Below are positions 8,612 to 15,567 of a stretch of 34,213 nt of DNA, one piece after another. Source of the stretch: Ignavibacteria bacterium (GTDB lineage Bacteria > Bacteroidota > Ignavibacteria > Ignavibacteriales > Melioribacteraceae); the NCBI GenBank assembly GCA_009773205.1, contig WPAE01000017.1:1-34213 (forward strand), in the 5' to 3' direction. The notes beneath the pieces are model-generated. The model did not search any database. It was not told where the DNA came from and saw only the letters and a program-made list of their open reading frames with translations. Within the stretch, counting starts at the first letter, position 1; the number at the start of each line of letters is the position of its first letter. The position numbers were made by a program, and so were the translations under genes.

Positions 8612-8680
8612 GTCTTGCTGAGCAAAGCGAAGCATCTCAAATTCTGATTCTTCGTCACTTCGTTCCTCAGAATGACAATG
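8612..8680. repeat. Interspersed imperfect palindrome in the hdrA-flxD gap
   Basis: The gap between hdrA and flxD carries an imperfect palindrome whose outer arms include CTGAG and CTCAG and whose inner arms are made of GCGAAG/CTTCGT-type words. A second low-complexity stretch at about 8685-8750 has TTAGCGACTCTGCGTCTTAGC and CGCAAAG repeats. The flxD ribosome-binding site (AAAGGA) lies at its edge. No coding sequence is present. Confidence 0.5.
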
Positions 8681-8753
8681 TAAATCTTAGCGACTCTGCG
8701 TCTTAGCAAGATATTTTTTCTCGCAAAGCCGCGAAGAACGCAAAGGAAAAATT

Positions 8754-9200
8754 ATGGAAGAAAAAAAGTTTGAACCCAAAATTGCAGCATTCGTTTGCAA
8801 CTGGTGCACTTACACAGGTGCTGATTTAGCAGGTACATCTCGGTTGAAATATGCGCCGAATATTAAAATGATTCGCGTTCCATGTACTGGAAGAATTGAT
8901 CCGGTGTTCATCATCAAGGCATTTGAGAAAGGCGCAGATGGAGTTCTGATTTCCGGCTGCCATCCGAATGATTGCCACTATAACACCGGAAACTTTCACG
9001 CACGCAGACGATGGATCCTATTCAAAGAGCTTTTGGATTTTGTTGGAATTGATTCAACACGGCTTCACTTCTCTTGGGTTTCTGCATCGGAAGGTAAAAA
9101 ATTTGTTGATGTTGTAACAGAAGTTGTTGAAACAGTTAAAAACCAAGGCAAGTTTGAAAAGTATGCAAAGATAAATGAGGAGTTTTTTATTCATGAATGA
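8754..9200 (+). CDS. flxD: MvhD/FlxD-type electron-transfer subunit
   Basis: This small [2Fe-2S] protein of the MvhD (methyl-viologen-reducing hydrogenase delta) family physically links an electron donor module to HdrA. The conserved cysteines and context are all seen: CNWCTYTGADLAG, PCTGRIDP, and GADGVLISGCHPNDCHY followed by GN..ARRR. At 148 residues it is typical. The start ATG has AAAGGA upstream. Its stop codon overlaps the start of the next gene (ATGAATGA, 9193-9200), a sign of translational coupling. The next genes are Flx-type, not hydrogenase genes, so the donor is probably NAD(P)H rather than H2; that is why it is named FlxD here rather than MvhD. Confidence 0.93.
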   Translation: MEEKKFEPKIAAFVCNWCTYTGADLAGTSRLKYAPNIKMIRVPCTGRIDPVFIIKAFEKGADGVLISGCHPNDCHYNTGNFHARRRWILFKELLDFVGIDSTRLHFSWVSASEGKKFVDVVTEVVETVKNQGKFEKYAKINEEFFIHE

Positions 9201-10059
9201 GCTTAAAGAAAAGGCTAAAGAGCTTCTTCAAAATGGAACTGTAAAAGTTATTATCGGTTTTGCCCAAGGAACAATTCCAAACAGAACAAAACCATTTATT
9301 GTGCGCAGTGTTGAAGACGCAGAAAAACTTGTGTTCAACAAGTACTGCGTAAACAATCTTGCAATGTATTTAACTCGAAAAGAATTTAAGAGAAACGGTG
9401 TCGTTGGAATTGTAGCTAAAGGTTGTGATGTAAAAGCAATCGTGCAGCTCATTCAAGAAAACCAGGTAAAAAAGGATGATGTTTATATAATCGGAATGAA
9501 CTGCAGCGGTGTTGTTTCTGAGCTTGGCGAAGAGTTTAACGAAAGCACTGTTGCAACAAAGTGTTTGCATTGTATGGTTCACACACCTCATCTGCACCAC
9601 ACTTTGCTTGGATCACTTGAAGAAACACCAAAACGTGAAGATAAAAATTTTGTGTTAATGCAAAAGATTGATTCGATGACTGCCGAAGAACGTTTTGATT
9701 TTTGGGAAGCAGAATTTGAAAGATGTGTTAAATGCTATGCGTGCCGTCAAGCATGCCCAATGTGTTACTGCGAAAAATGTATTGCAGATAAATCAATCCC
9801 GCGATGGATAGAAAGCAGCGCGCATACTCGCGGTAACTTTGCTTGGAACATGATTCGCGCGTTTCATCTTGCCGGAAGATGTGTTGGCTGCAACGAATGC
9901 GAGCGCGCTTGTCCGGCTGAAATTCCTCTTTCTCTTCTCAACAGAAAAATGGGAATGACGGCAAACAAAGAATTTGATTACATACCCGGAATGAATTTAA
10001 ACACACCAACTTTAGTTGGAACATACGATGTAAACGACCGTGAAGACTTTATTAAGTGA
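9193..10059 (+). CDS. flxC: FlxC-type iron-sulfur protein with dicluster domain
   Basis: An N-terminal alpha/beta domain of about 130 residues (VKVIIGFAQGT, GIVAKGCDVKAIVQLIQEN, VYIIGMNCSGV) is followed by cluster motifs. These are CVKCYACRQACPMCYCEKC near residue 180 and CVGCNECERACPAEIP near 240. This architecture matches the FlxC-type component of bacterial FlxABCD-HdrABC clusters, which conducts electrons between the flavin dehydrogenase side and FlxD/HdrA. The frame opens at 9175, but the ATG at 9193 has GAGGAG ten bases upstream and overlaps the flxD stop, so 9193 is the start. A hairpin (10067-10097) separates it from flxB. Assignment of the letters B and C within the cluster is less certain than family membership. 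Confidence 0.85.
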   Translation: MNELKEKAKELLQNGTVKVIIGFAQGTIPNRTKPFIVRSVEDAEKLVFNKYCVNNLAMYLTRKEFKRNGVVGIVAKGCDVKAIVQLIQENQVKKDDVYIIGMNCSGVVSELGEEFNESTVATKCLHCMVHTPHLHHTLLGSLEETPKREDKNFVLMQKIDSMTAEERFDFWEAEFERCVKCYACRQACPMCYCEKCIADKSIPRWIESSAHTRGNFAWNMIRAFHLAGRCVGCNECERACPAEIPLSLLNRKMGMTANKEFDYIPGMNLNTPTLVGTYDVNDREDFIK

Positions 10060-10066
10060 CGAAGTC

Positions 10067-10097
10067 ATCCCGAGTCCGATGAAATAGGAATCGGGAT
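10067..10097. repeat. Short palindrome in the flxC-flxB gap
   Basis: ATCCCGA (10067-10073) pairs with TCGGGAT (10091-10097) around a 17-base loop, just ahead of the flxB ribosome-binding site GGAGAGGTGA. It uses the same TCCCGA/TCGGGA arm as the mosaic repeat at 26-42. It lacks a T tract and is not a terminator. Confidence 0.6.
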
Positions 10098-10115
10098 AAA
10101 ATGGAGAGGTGAACT

Positions 10116-11168
10116 ATGGAAGAAAAACTAATTAGCAAAGTAAATTTGAAAATGCTTGTTGCTGATTTGATTAAGGCAAATCACATTGTTGTTGGACAAG
10201 ACGAAAAGGCTGTGGGATGGAAACGGTTATCGCATACTGATGAGATTGTTGTAAACAGCAACGGCGTACCTTCAAATCTTTCTTACAAAGAATTCTTGTT
10301 TGCAAAAACAGAGCCGATTTTTTACTTCCGCAACAACAAAGACAATTATGATTTAATCGAACCCGCTAATGTCGCGGCCAGCCCAAACCTTGATGAGCAA
10401 AAAATAGTTATTCTTGGTGCAAAACCTTGCGATGCCCCTTCAATAGAAATTATGAGTCACGTTTTCAACTGGGATTATAAAGACAAATTCTTCAATGAAA
10501 AAGCAGAGCGTTCTATTGTAATAGGATTAGCTTGCCATTATCAAGATGAGTTTTGTTTTTGTACTTCGGTGGGATTGAATCCAACCTCAGAAGCCGGCTC
10601 CGATTTGTTTCTTGTTCCTCTTGACGATAAAAATTTTGCTATAAAGATTGTTTCTGATAAAGGAAAAGAATTTGTTCAACCGTTTATACAATACATGAGT
10701 GAAGGGAACCCTAAAGCTACATCTGAAGTTTTAGACAAAATAAAATTACAGGAAAGAAAATTTGAGCAAGCTAAAGTTCGTGAATGGATTGCACCGAATT
10801 TCGAGCACAAGATTTTTGATAAAGTTGGAGAAACTTGTTTGGGATGCGGACAGTGCGCTTTTGCTTGCCCCGTTTGCCATTGTTTTGATATTGTTGATGA
10901 AGAATGCAATTACACTTGCGGTCGTAGAATGAAAAACTGGGACGCGTGCCAATTTGGTTTGTTTACGATTCATGGTTCAGGGCATAATCCGCGCGATACA
11001 CAAGGCAAACGCTACCGCCAGCGCATCGCTCATAAGTTCAAATATTATCAAGATAAGTTTGGCAAAACACTTTGCACCGGATGCGGAAGATGCAGCCGTG
11101 GCTGCCCCGTTGGAATTGATATTGCTCAAGTTGTAAGAGAAATAAATTTAGTTGCAAACCAAGTTTAG
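10116..11168 (+). CDS. flxB: FlxB-type iron-sulfur subunit (HydB/AsrA family)
   Basis: This is an iron-sulfur protein of the sulfhydrogenase-beta / anaerobic sulfite reductase A type, the partner of the NAD(P)H-oxidising flavoprotein encoded next. Features in order: ILGAKPCDAPSIEIM; a HYQDEFCFCTSVGLNP segment; then two ferredoxin motifs, CLGCGQCAFACPVCHC near residue 240 and CTGCGRCSRGCPVGIDI near 325. At 350 residues it is full length for the family. The ATG at 10116 sits after GGAGAGGTGA. flxA follows after 8 bases. In an isolated setting it could be read as hydrogenase or sulfite reductase subunit, but no hydrogenase large subunit or AsrC is present and the hdr genes next to it favour FlxB. 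Confidence 0.9.
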   Translation: MEEKLISKVNLKMLVADLIKANHIVVGQDEKAVGWKRLSHTDEIVVNSNGVPSNLSYKEFLFAKTEPIFYFRNNKDNYDLIEPANVAASPNLDEQKIVILGAKPCDAPSIEIMSHVFNWDYKDKFFNEKAERSIVIGLACHYQDEFCFCTSVGLNPTSEAGSDLFLVPLDDKNFAIKIVSDKGKEFVQPFIQYMSEGNPKATSEVLDKIKLQERKFEQAKVREWIAPNFEHKIFDKVGETCLGCGQCAFACPVCHCFDIVDEECNYTCGRRMKNWDACQFGLFTIHGSGHNPRDTQGKRYRQRIAHKFKYYQDKFGKTLCTGCGRCSRGCPVGIDIAQVVREINLVANQV

Positions 11169-11176
11169 GAATTAAC

Positions 11177-12016
11177 ATGTGCCGCAATAACATCTACAAA
11201 CCGGAATTGATGGAAGTAACCGATATCATTGATGAAACATTTGATACTAAAACATTTCGCCTAAAATTTAGAGATGAGAATGTTGCAAAGAATTTTTCTT
11301 TCAAAGCAGGGCAGTTTGGCGAGTACTCCGTATTTGGAGAAGGTGAATCAACATTTTGTATTGCCTCATCACCAACAAGAGAAGATTACATAGAATGTTC
11401 CTTCAAGAAAATAGGAAAAGTTACAACTGCCCTTAATAGAATTAGTGTTGGCGATACAATCGGCTTTCGCGGTCCATACGGAAATTATTTTCCGGTTGAA
11501 GTTATGAAAGGAAAGAATGTTCTATTTATTGCAGGTGGAATTGGTCTTGCGCCGGTACGTTGCGTTATATGGAATACTCTGGATCTCCGCGATAAATTTA
11601 AAGACATAACAATTGTTTACGGCGCACGTTCTTTTAACGATCTTGTTTACAAACGTGAACTAAAAGAATGGAAAGAGCGCGCAGATGTTAAAACTGTTGT
11701 AACTGTTGATCCAGGTGGAGAGATTGCAGATTGGGATGGCGAAATTGGTTTCGTTCCGGCAATTGTAGAAAAAATTGCGCCGCAAAGCGAAAACACAATT
11801 GCCATTGTATGCGGGCCGCCAATTATGATAAAGTTTACAATTCCCGTTCTTCTAAAACTTGGTTTTGCCGAAGAGAACATTATTACAACTTTAGAAAACA
11901 GAATGAAATGCGGACTTGGAAAATGCGGACGCTGTAATGTTGGCAATGTTTATGTCTGTAAAGACGGTCCGGTTTTTACATACGCACAAATGAAAGAACT
12001 TCCGCAAGAGTATTAA
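11177..12016 (+). CDS. flxA: FlxA-type FAD/NAD(P)-binding oxidoreductase (HydG/AsrB family)
   Basis: This flavoprotein is expected to take electrons from NAD(P)H and pass them to FlxB and the Hdr core. It has a ferredoxin-reductase-like layout. The FAD-binding barrel carries STFCIASSPTRED. The nucleotide-binding domain carries FIAGGIGLAPVRCVIW and IVCGPPIMIKF. A C-terminal [2Fe-2S] motif, CGLGKCGRCNVGNVYVC, is typical of the PyrK/HydG/AsrB group. At 279 residues it is full length. The ATG at 11177 follows AGGA. It is the last gene of the hdrCBA-flxDCBA cluster; its stop codon is directly followed by the nested hairpin of repeat copy 2. NADH versus NADPH preference cannot be judged. Confidence 0.92.
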   Translation: MCRNNIYKPELMEVTDIIDETFDTKTFRLKFRDENVAKNFSFKAGQFGEYSVFGEGESTFCIASSPTREDYIECSFKKIGKVTTALNRISVGDTIGFRGPYGNYFPVEVMKGKNVLFIAGGIGLAPVRCVIWNTLDLRDKFKDITIVYGARSFNDLVYKRELKEWKERADVKTVVTVDPGGEIADWDGEIGFVPAIVEKIAPQSENTIAIVCGPPIMIKFTIPVLLKLGFAEENIITTLENRMKCGLGKCGRCNVGNVYVCKDGPVFTYAQMKELPQEY

Positions 12017-12123
12017 GCCCAAATTTTCCGTTAGGCAAACCTGCCTGCGGTAGGCAGGTTTGCCCTTTGGGCCGACAATCCCGCTTATATTTAGCGGGAC
12101 ATTTCTAATGAATTTTTTGGGTT
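12017..12123 (+). repeat. Mosaic palindromic repeat, copy 2
   Basis: It begins at the base after the flxA stop codon. An outer stem GCCCAAA (12017-12023) / TTTGGGC (12066-12072) encloses a perfect 12-base stem, GGCAAACCTGCC (12034-12045) with GGCAGGTTTGCC (12053-12064). Then comes a 48-base block (12076-12123) identical to 52-99, with its TCCCGC/GCGGGA hairpin and AT-rich tail. The upstream hairpins differ completely from copy 1, so the family keeps the 3' block and swaps the 5' modules. It may stabilise the 3' end of the hdr-flx transcript. Confidence 0.85.
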
Positions 12124-12186
12124 AAAAGTTCCTCATATTAACTTACGCACAAAAATTACGATTATAACAAAAAGAATTCTTTTGCT

Positions 12187-12567
12187 ATGTCTTCAATTGA
12201 TAAAATATCAACTTCCACTTACATTTTCTGGAATTCAAAATCCAGAGCCTCCGAAAGTAAATCTTTTAGCAAAAAAGCAGATTCGTTAGAAATATCCAAT
12301 ACAGCAAGAGTTTATGATAAGATAGATAAATTTATGAACCTTGGTGAGAGGGACCGCTTAGATATCTCCGATCTAAATGATGAGGAAAAAAAAGAATTTC
12401 TGAAAATACTTTCTGCGTTAATTAAACGGGGAGTTGTTGGTTACGAAGTACTCGAAGTAAACGGAAAGCCGGAAAAACAGTTCGTAGAAAACCAGATTGG
12501 TAGCGACCGGCTAAAAGGTGCAAAACTTTATTCTAGAAAAGATTTGTATCGATTAAAGGGCATCTAA
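12187..12567 (+). CDS. Small protein of unknown function
   Basis: A 126-residue soluble protein, rich in Lys, Glu and Ser, is encoded alone between the flx cluster and a non-coding stretch. I do not recognise the family. The N-terminal third is low-complexity Ser-rich; then comes ADSLEISNTARVYDKIDKF, an amphipathic DLNDEEKKEFLKILSALIKRG helix, and a basic C-terminus with SRKDLYRLKGI. The LEIS..A pattern faintly recalls FlgM-like proteins, but no flagellar genes are near and the match is too thin to name. The last codons (Gly, Ile, stop) lie inside repeat copy C, so the repeat supplies the current stop codon. No clear ribosome-binding site precedes the ATG. Confidence 0.6.
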   Translation: MSSIDKISTSTYIFWNSKSRASESKSFSKKADSLEISNTARVYDKIDKFMNLGERDRLDISDLNDEEKKEFLKILSALIKRGVVGYEVLEVNGKPEKQFVENQIGSDRLKGAKLYSRKDLYRLKGI

Positions 12568-12639
12568 AAACATCAATATGCTTTGCAGACTTAGCATTTT
12601 CTTAGCGAACCAAGCGCGTTAGAATTTTTTAGAGCCGCC
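12558..12639 (-). repeat. AT-rich inverted-terminus element, diverged copy C
   Basis: This matches the reverse complement of copies A and B with many substitutions: a GGGC-CTAAAAA start, CAATATGCTTTGCAGACTT against CAATATACTTTGCGGGCTT, GCGAAC, and an AATTTTTTAGAG end. It is about 80 bases, shorter than A and B, and looks older. It overlaps the stop codon of the preceding gene. Confidence 0.6.
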
Positions 12640-12724
12640 ATTTAACCCCAAAACTCAATTTGAAAGAAACTGCTTTCTTAGCTTTGCCGCGATTTGTCTT
12701 TTAAGACTCAATTAATAGAAAATC

Positions 12725-12906
12725 TTTTAAAATAAAAAACCCAAGTGTGGGGGGAGCACTTGGGTCCAGAGTGTTAATAACATTGCTGCTATTAAACTCT
12801 ACCGAAATTTACTAAACAGACTAAAAGAAAGCAAGAAAAAAATTATGATGTTCAAAATATTTTTGTTTCTTTGCTTGGAAAGTAACGGTGTTTCTTAAAA
12901 AATTAC
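12725..12906 (-). ncRNA. Candidate small RNA ending in an intrinsic terminator
   Basis: No minus-strand protein gene lies upstream, yet there is a textbook minus-strand terminator at 12729-12765. Ahead of it, in transcript order, are a hairpin at 12876-12829 (AAGCAAAGAAA with TTTCTTGCTT, one bulge) and an 11-pair hairpin at 12800-12768 (AGAGT-TTAATA with TATTAA-ACTCT, one bulge). A TAnnTTTG promoter element, TACGTTTG, lies at 12918-12911. Together these outline a structured transcript of about 180 nucleotides. I do not match it to a known RNA. Its ends do not pair with each other as 6S RNA would require, and no tRNA-like acceptor for tmRNA is seen. Promoter support is partial because no TTTG lies about 20 bases upstream. 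Confidence 0.45.
12729..12765 (-). terminator. Strong orphan intrinsic terminator (minus strand)
   Basis: ACCCAAGTG (12739-12747) pairs perfectly with CACTTGGGT (12757-12765) around a 9-base loop. On the minus strand the stem is followed by TTTTTATTTT. On the plus strand no T tract follows, so it acts only for minus-strand transcription. There is no annotated minus-strand gene to its right for several kilobases. Confidence 0.8.
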
Positions 12907-12910
12907 GAGG

Positions 12911-12918
12911 CAAACGTA
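12911..12918 (-). promoter_or_regulatory. Possible promoter element for the candidate small RNA
   Basis: On the minus strand this reads TACGTTTG, a perfect TAnnTTTG. A matching TTTG at 19-21 bases upstream is missing, so confidence is limited. It would start transcription near 12905. Confidence 0.35.
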
Positions 12919-13073
12919 GTTTGTCTGACTGAAACTAGGTAATTCCAACAAATTTGATATTCTTTAGTATAAAAAAATTTTTTCTCCAGTAGCAGCCACT
13001 CATTTTAAAGTCAGTTATTGTCCTATGACTCACAGCAACGCTGAACAATTTTGCAGAGATTTTTATTACATAA

Positions 13074-13170
13074 GGACACCTCTAAAAATTAGTTTTTATA
13101 AAAATTTACAGCAGAGTTCGCAAAGAAAACTAAAAGCCCGCAAAGTATATTGGTATTTTTAGAGGCGCCC
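13074..13170 (+). repeat. AT-rich inverted-terminus element, copy B
   Basis: This 97-base copy carries the same ends as copy A: CCTCTAAAAAT on the left and ATTTTTAGAGGCGCCC on the right. It shares the block from AGAAAACTAAAAGCCCGC to the right end with only small differences. It lacks the GC-rich insert of copy A. It ends 83 bases before the tex start codon. Confidence 0.8.
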
Positions 13171-13197
13171 ATAATGCAAAGAATGCAAAAATTCAAG

Positions 13198-13228
13198 TTG
13201 ATATTTCTGTTTGATTCCACTTGATTTG
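13198..13228 (+). promoter_or_regulatory. Possible tex promoter
   Basis: TTG (13198-13200) is followed after 20 bases by TTGATTTG (13221-13228), one mismatch from TAnnTTTG. It would give a leader of about 20 bases before the ATG at 13254. The TTG that opens the longest tex frame lies inside this element, another reason to reject that start. Confidence 0.35.
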
Positions 13229-13253
13229 CATTCCCAATTTATCTCGGAGAGTT

Positions 13254-15422
13254 ATGAATATTCCTTTAGTGATTGCAAAAGAACTAAACATTGCTGAAAA
13301 GCAAGTTGTAACAGTTATAAATTTATTTACCGAAGGCGCTACAGTTCCTTTTATTGCACGTTACCGCAAGGAAAACACGGGCGGATTGGATGAAGATTTC
13401 TTAAGAAACATTGAAGATAGATTGAGCTACTTAACCATTCTTGAAGAACGTAAATTAACTGTTCTGAAAAGCATTGAAGAACAGGGTAAACTTACAGATG
13501 AACTTCGCGATAAGATAAATACCTCAACAAAACTTCAAGAAGTTGAAGATTTGTACCTTCCATACAAACCGAAGCGAAAAACTCGCGGAACTATAGCTAA
13601 AGCAAAAGGACTAGAACCGCTCGCGCTATTCATTTTGCAAAATCCAAATTTTGCAGGAAACTTTGATGAAATTTTAGCTTCATACATAAGCACAGAACTT
13701 GGAGTAGAATCCTTGGAAGATGCGTTACAAGGCGCAAAAGATATAATTGCAGAAATGATCAGCGAAACAGCAGAAGTCCGCCAAGAAGTGCGTGATTATA
13801 TACAAGAAGAAGCAACTCTGGTTTCGTCAAAAAATGAAAACAAGAAAGAGGATACAAACCTCAAAAAGAAAGATGTGTACGATGTTTACCACAACTTTAC
13901 TGCGCCAATTAACAAGTTAAAACAGTATCAAATACTTGCTATAAACCGAGGCGAATCAGATGGCTATCTAAAAATTATTCTAAGTTTTGATAAACCCGGC
14001 GTTCTAAACAGAGTTTATGATAAATTTTTCGAATACGATGAATCTTTCTTTCTCGATATTCTTGAAGAAGTTGTTGATGATTCGTTCATGAGATTAATCT
14101 TTCCATCCATTGAACGTGAAGTTAGAAATCTTTTAACCGAAGAAGCCGACTTGCACGCAATTGAAATCTTTGCGGCAAATCTTCGCCAGCTTCTACTTCA
14201 GCCGCCAATTAGTAATAGGATGATTTTAGGAATTGACCCGGGCTTTTATTCTGGTTCTAAACTTGCTGTAATTGATACAACTGGTAAGTATGTTGAAGGC
14301 GCTACAATTTTTCCTCATCCACCGCAAAGCAAAATAGTAGATGCAAAAAAGATTTTGCTTGATATAATTGAGCGACACAAAATTAATTTAATTGCAATTG
14401 GCAATGGAACAGCGAGCCGAGAAACAGAACAAATAATTGCCGATTTAATTAAAGCTAACAAACTTAATTGCCATTACTTAATTGTTAATGAAGCCGGAGC
14501 TTCTGTTTACTCTGCAAGCGCAGTTGCTAAAGATGAGTTTCCGGATCTTGAAGCAAGCCAGCGCGGAAATATTTCTATCGCCCGCCGCGTTCTCGATCCT
14601 CTTGCCGAGCTTGTAAAAATTGATCCAAAATCAATAGGTGTTGGTTTGTATCAGCACGATGTTGATCAGAAATTGCTTTCTAAAAAACTGGATGATGTTG
14701 TTGTAAGCTGCGTAAACTATGTGGGTGTTGATGTAAACACTGCTTCCGCTTCTCTTCTAAATTATGTTTCTGGCTTGAACAAGAGAATTGCCAACAACGT
14801 AATTAAGTACCGCGAGCGAATCGGAAAATTCAGAAACAGAAAAGAACTAATGGATGTTACAGGAATGGGTGCAAAAGCTTTTGAGCAGTGCGCCGGTTTC
14901 TTACGCATTCCTAACGGAGAAAATCCGTTAGATAACACTTCTATTCATCCAGAGTCTTACGAAGCTGCAACTAATCTATTAAAGCTGTGCGATCTATCCA
15001 CAATCCATATCAACGAAAAAGGAAACCTTGTTGAACTGTTTGTTAAATCAAAAGGAATAGAAAAAGTTGCTAAGGAAATAGGCGTTGGAGAACCGACGTT
15101 GGGTGATATTTTGGAAAACCTAAAAAAACCGGGACGCGATCCGCGCGAAGAAATGCCAACGCCAATTTTACGCAGCGATGTTTTGAAAATTGAAGATATT
15201 CAAGAAGGAATGAAACTAAAAGGCACTGTACGCAACGTAGTGGATTTTGGTGCGTTTGTGGATATTGGCGTTAAACAAGATGCACTCCTTCACATTTCGC
15301 AAATCGCCAACAAGTTTGTAAGAAATCCATTAGAGTTATTGAAGGTTGGCGATATAATTGATGTAACCGTAATTGGAATTGATATTCCAAAGCAAAGAAT
15401 TTCGTTAAGCATGATAAAGTAA
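13254..15422 (+). CDS. tex: Tex family S1 RNA-binding transcription accessory protein
   Basis: This is a cytoplasmic nucleic-acid-binding protein related to Spt6, implicated in transcription in bacteria. The order is: an N-terminal Tex domain (GATVPFIARYRKENTGGLDE); a YqgF/RNase H-like fold starting at ILGIDPGFYSGSKLAVID; helix-hairpin-helix motifs around IGKFRNRKELMDVTGMGAKAF; and a C-terminal S1 domain (KLKGTVRNVVDFGAFVDIG to the end). The length of 722 residues from the ATG at 13254 is normal. That ATG is preceded by CGGAGAG; the frame extends to a TTG at 13221, which has no ribosome-binding site. It appears monocistronic, flanked by repeat copy B upstream and a palindrome downstream. Confidence 0.95.
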   Translation: MNIPLVIAKELNIAEKQVVTVINLFTEGATVPFIARYRKENTGGLDEDFLRNIEDRLSYLTILEERKLTVLKSIEEQGKLTDELRDKINTSTKLQEVEDLYLPYKPKRKTRGTIAKAKGLEPLALFILQNPNFAGNFDEILASYISTELGVESLEDALQGAKDIIAEMISETAEVRQEVRDYIQEEATLVSSKNENKKEDTNLKKKDVYDVYHNFTAPINKLKQYQILAINRGESDGYLKIILSFDKPGVLNRVYDKFFEYDESFFLDILEEVVDDSFMRLIFPSIEREVRNLLTEEADLHAIEIFAANLRQLLLQPPISNRMILGIDPGFYSGSKLAVIDTTGKYVEGATIFPHPPQSKIVDAKKILLDIIERHKINLIAIGNGTASRETEQIIADLIKANKLNCHYLIVNEAGASVYSASAVAKDEFPDLEASQRGNISIARRVLDPLAELVKIDPKSIGVGLYQHDVDQKLLSKKLDDVVVSCVNYVGVDVNTASASLLNYVSGLNKRIANNVIKYRERIGKFRNRKELMDVTGMGAKAFEQCAGFLRIPNGENPLDNTSIHPESYEAATNLLKLCDLSTIHINEKGNLVELFVKSKGIEKVAKEIGVGEPTLGDILENLKKPGRDPREEMPTPILRSDVLKIEDIQEGMKLKGTVRNVVDFGAFVDIGVKQDALLHISQIANKFVRNPLELLKVGDIIDVTVIGIDIPKQRISLSMIK

Positions 15423-15427
15423 AAGTC

Positions 15428-15499
15428 GAACGCAGATTAATTAAGATCGTTTATGCTTAATCATGATTTTTCATAACCGGTCAAAAAAAATCTGCGTTC
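15428..15499. repeat. Inverted repeat downstream of tex
   Basis: GAACGCAGATT (15428-15438) and its perfect inverse AATCTGCGTTC (15489-15499) bracket a 50-base loop that has its own small stems (ATTAA/TTAAT). The right arm is followed by a pyrimidine stretch CTTTCTTCT, so weak termination of tex is possible. A GAACGCGGATTAAAC relative of the left arm occurs inside the cobalamin riboswitch at 18215-18229. Confidence 0.65.
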
Positions 15500-15530
15500 C
15501 TTTCTTCTAAAATAATTCCCGTCATTTTTT

Positions 15531-15538
15531 TATCTTTG
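15531..15538 (+). promoter_or_regulatory. Promoter -7 element of the aconitase gene
   Basis: TATCTTTG is a perfect TAnnTTTG and lies 29 bases before the aconitase ATG, placing the transcript start near 15543. No TTTG is found at the expected upstream distance. Confidence 0.45.
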
Positions 15539-15567
15539 TACCGATTTCAAACAAAACAGGAATTACA

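Noticed and set aside
8754-12016. Hydrogenase or anaerobic sulfite reductase operon
   Set aside because: flxA, flxB and flxD resemble such subunits, but no hydrogenase large subunit or sulfite reductase catalytic subunit is present and hdrCBA is directly upstream.
12739-12765. Terminator for the plus-strand small gene at 12187
   Set aside because: No T tract follows the stem on the plus strand; the T tract is only on the minus strand.
12725-12906. 6S RNA or tmRNA as the identity of the minus-strand RNA candidate
   Set aside because: The two ends do not pair into a long rod as 6S requires, and there is no tRNA-like domain or CCA end for tmRNA.
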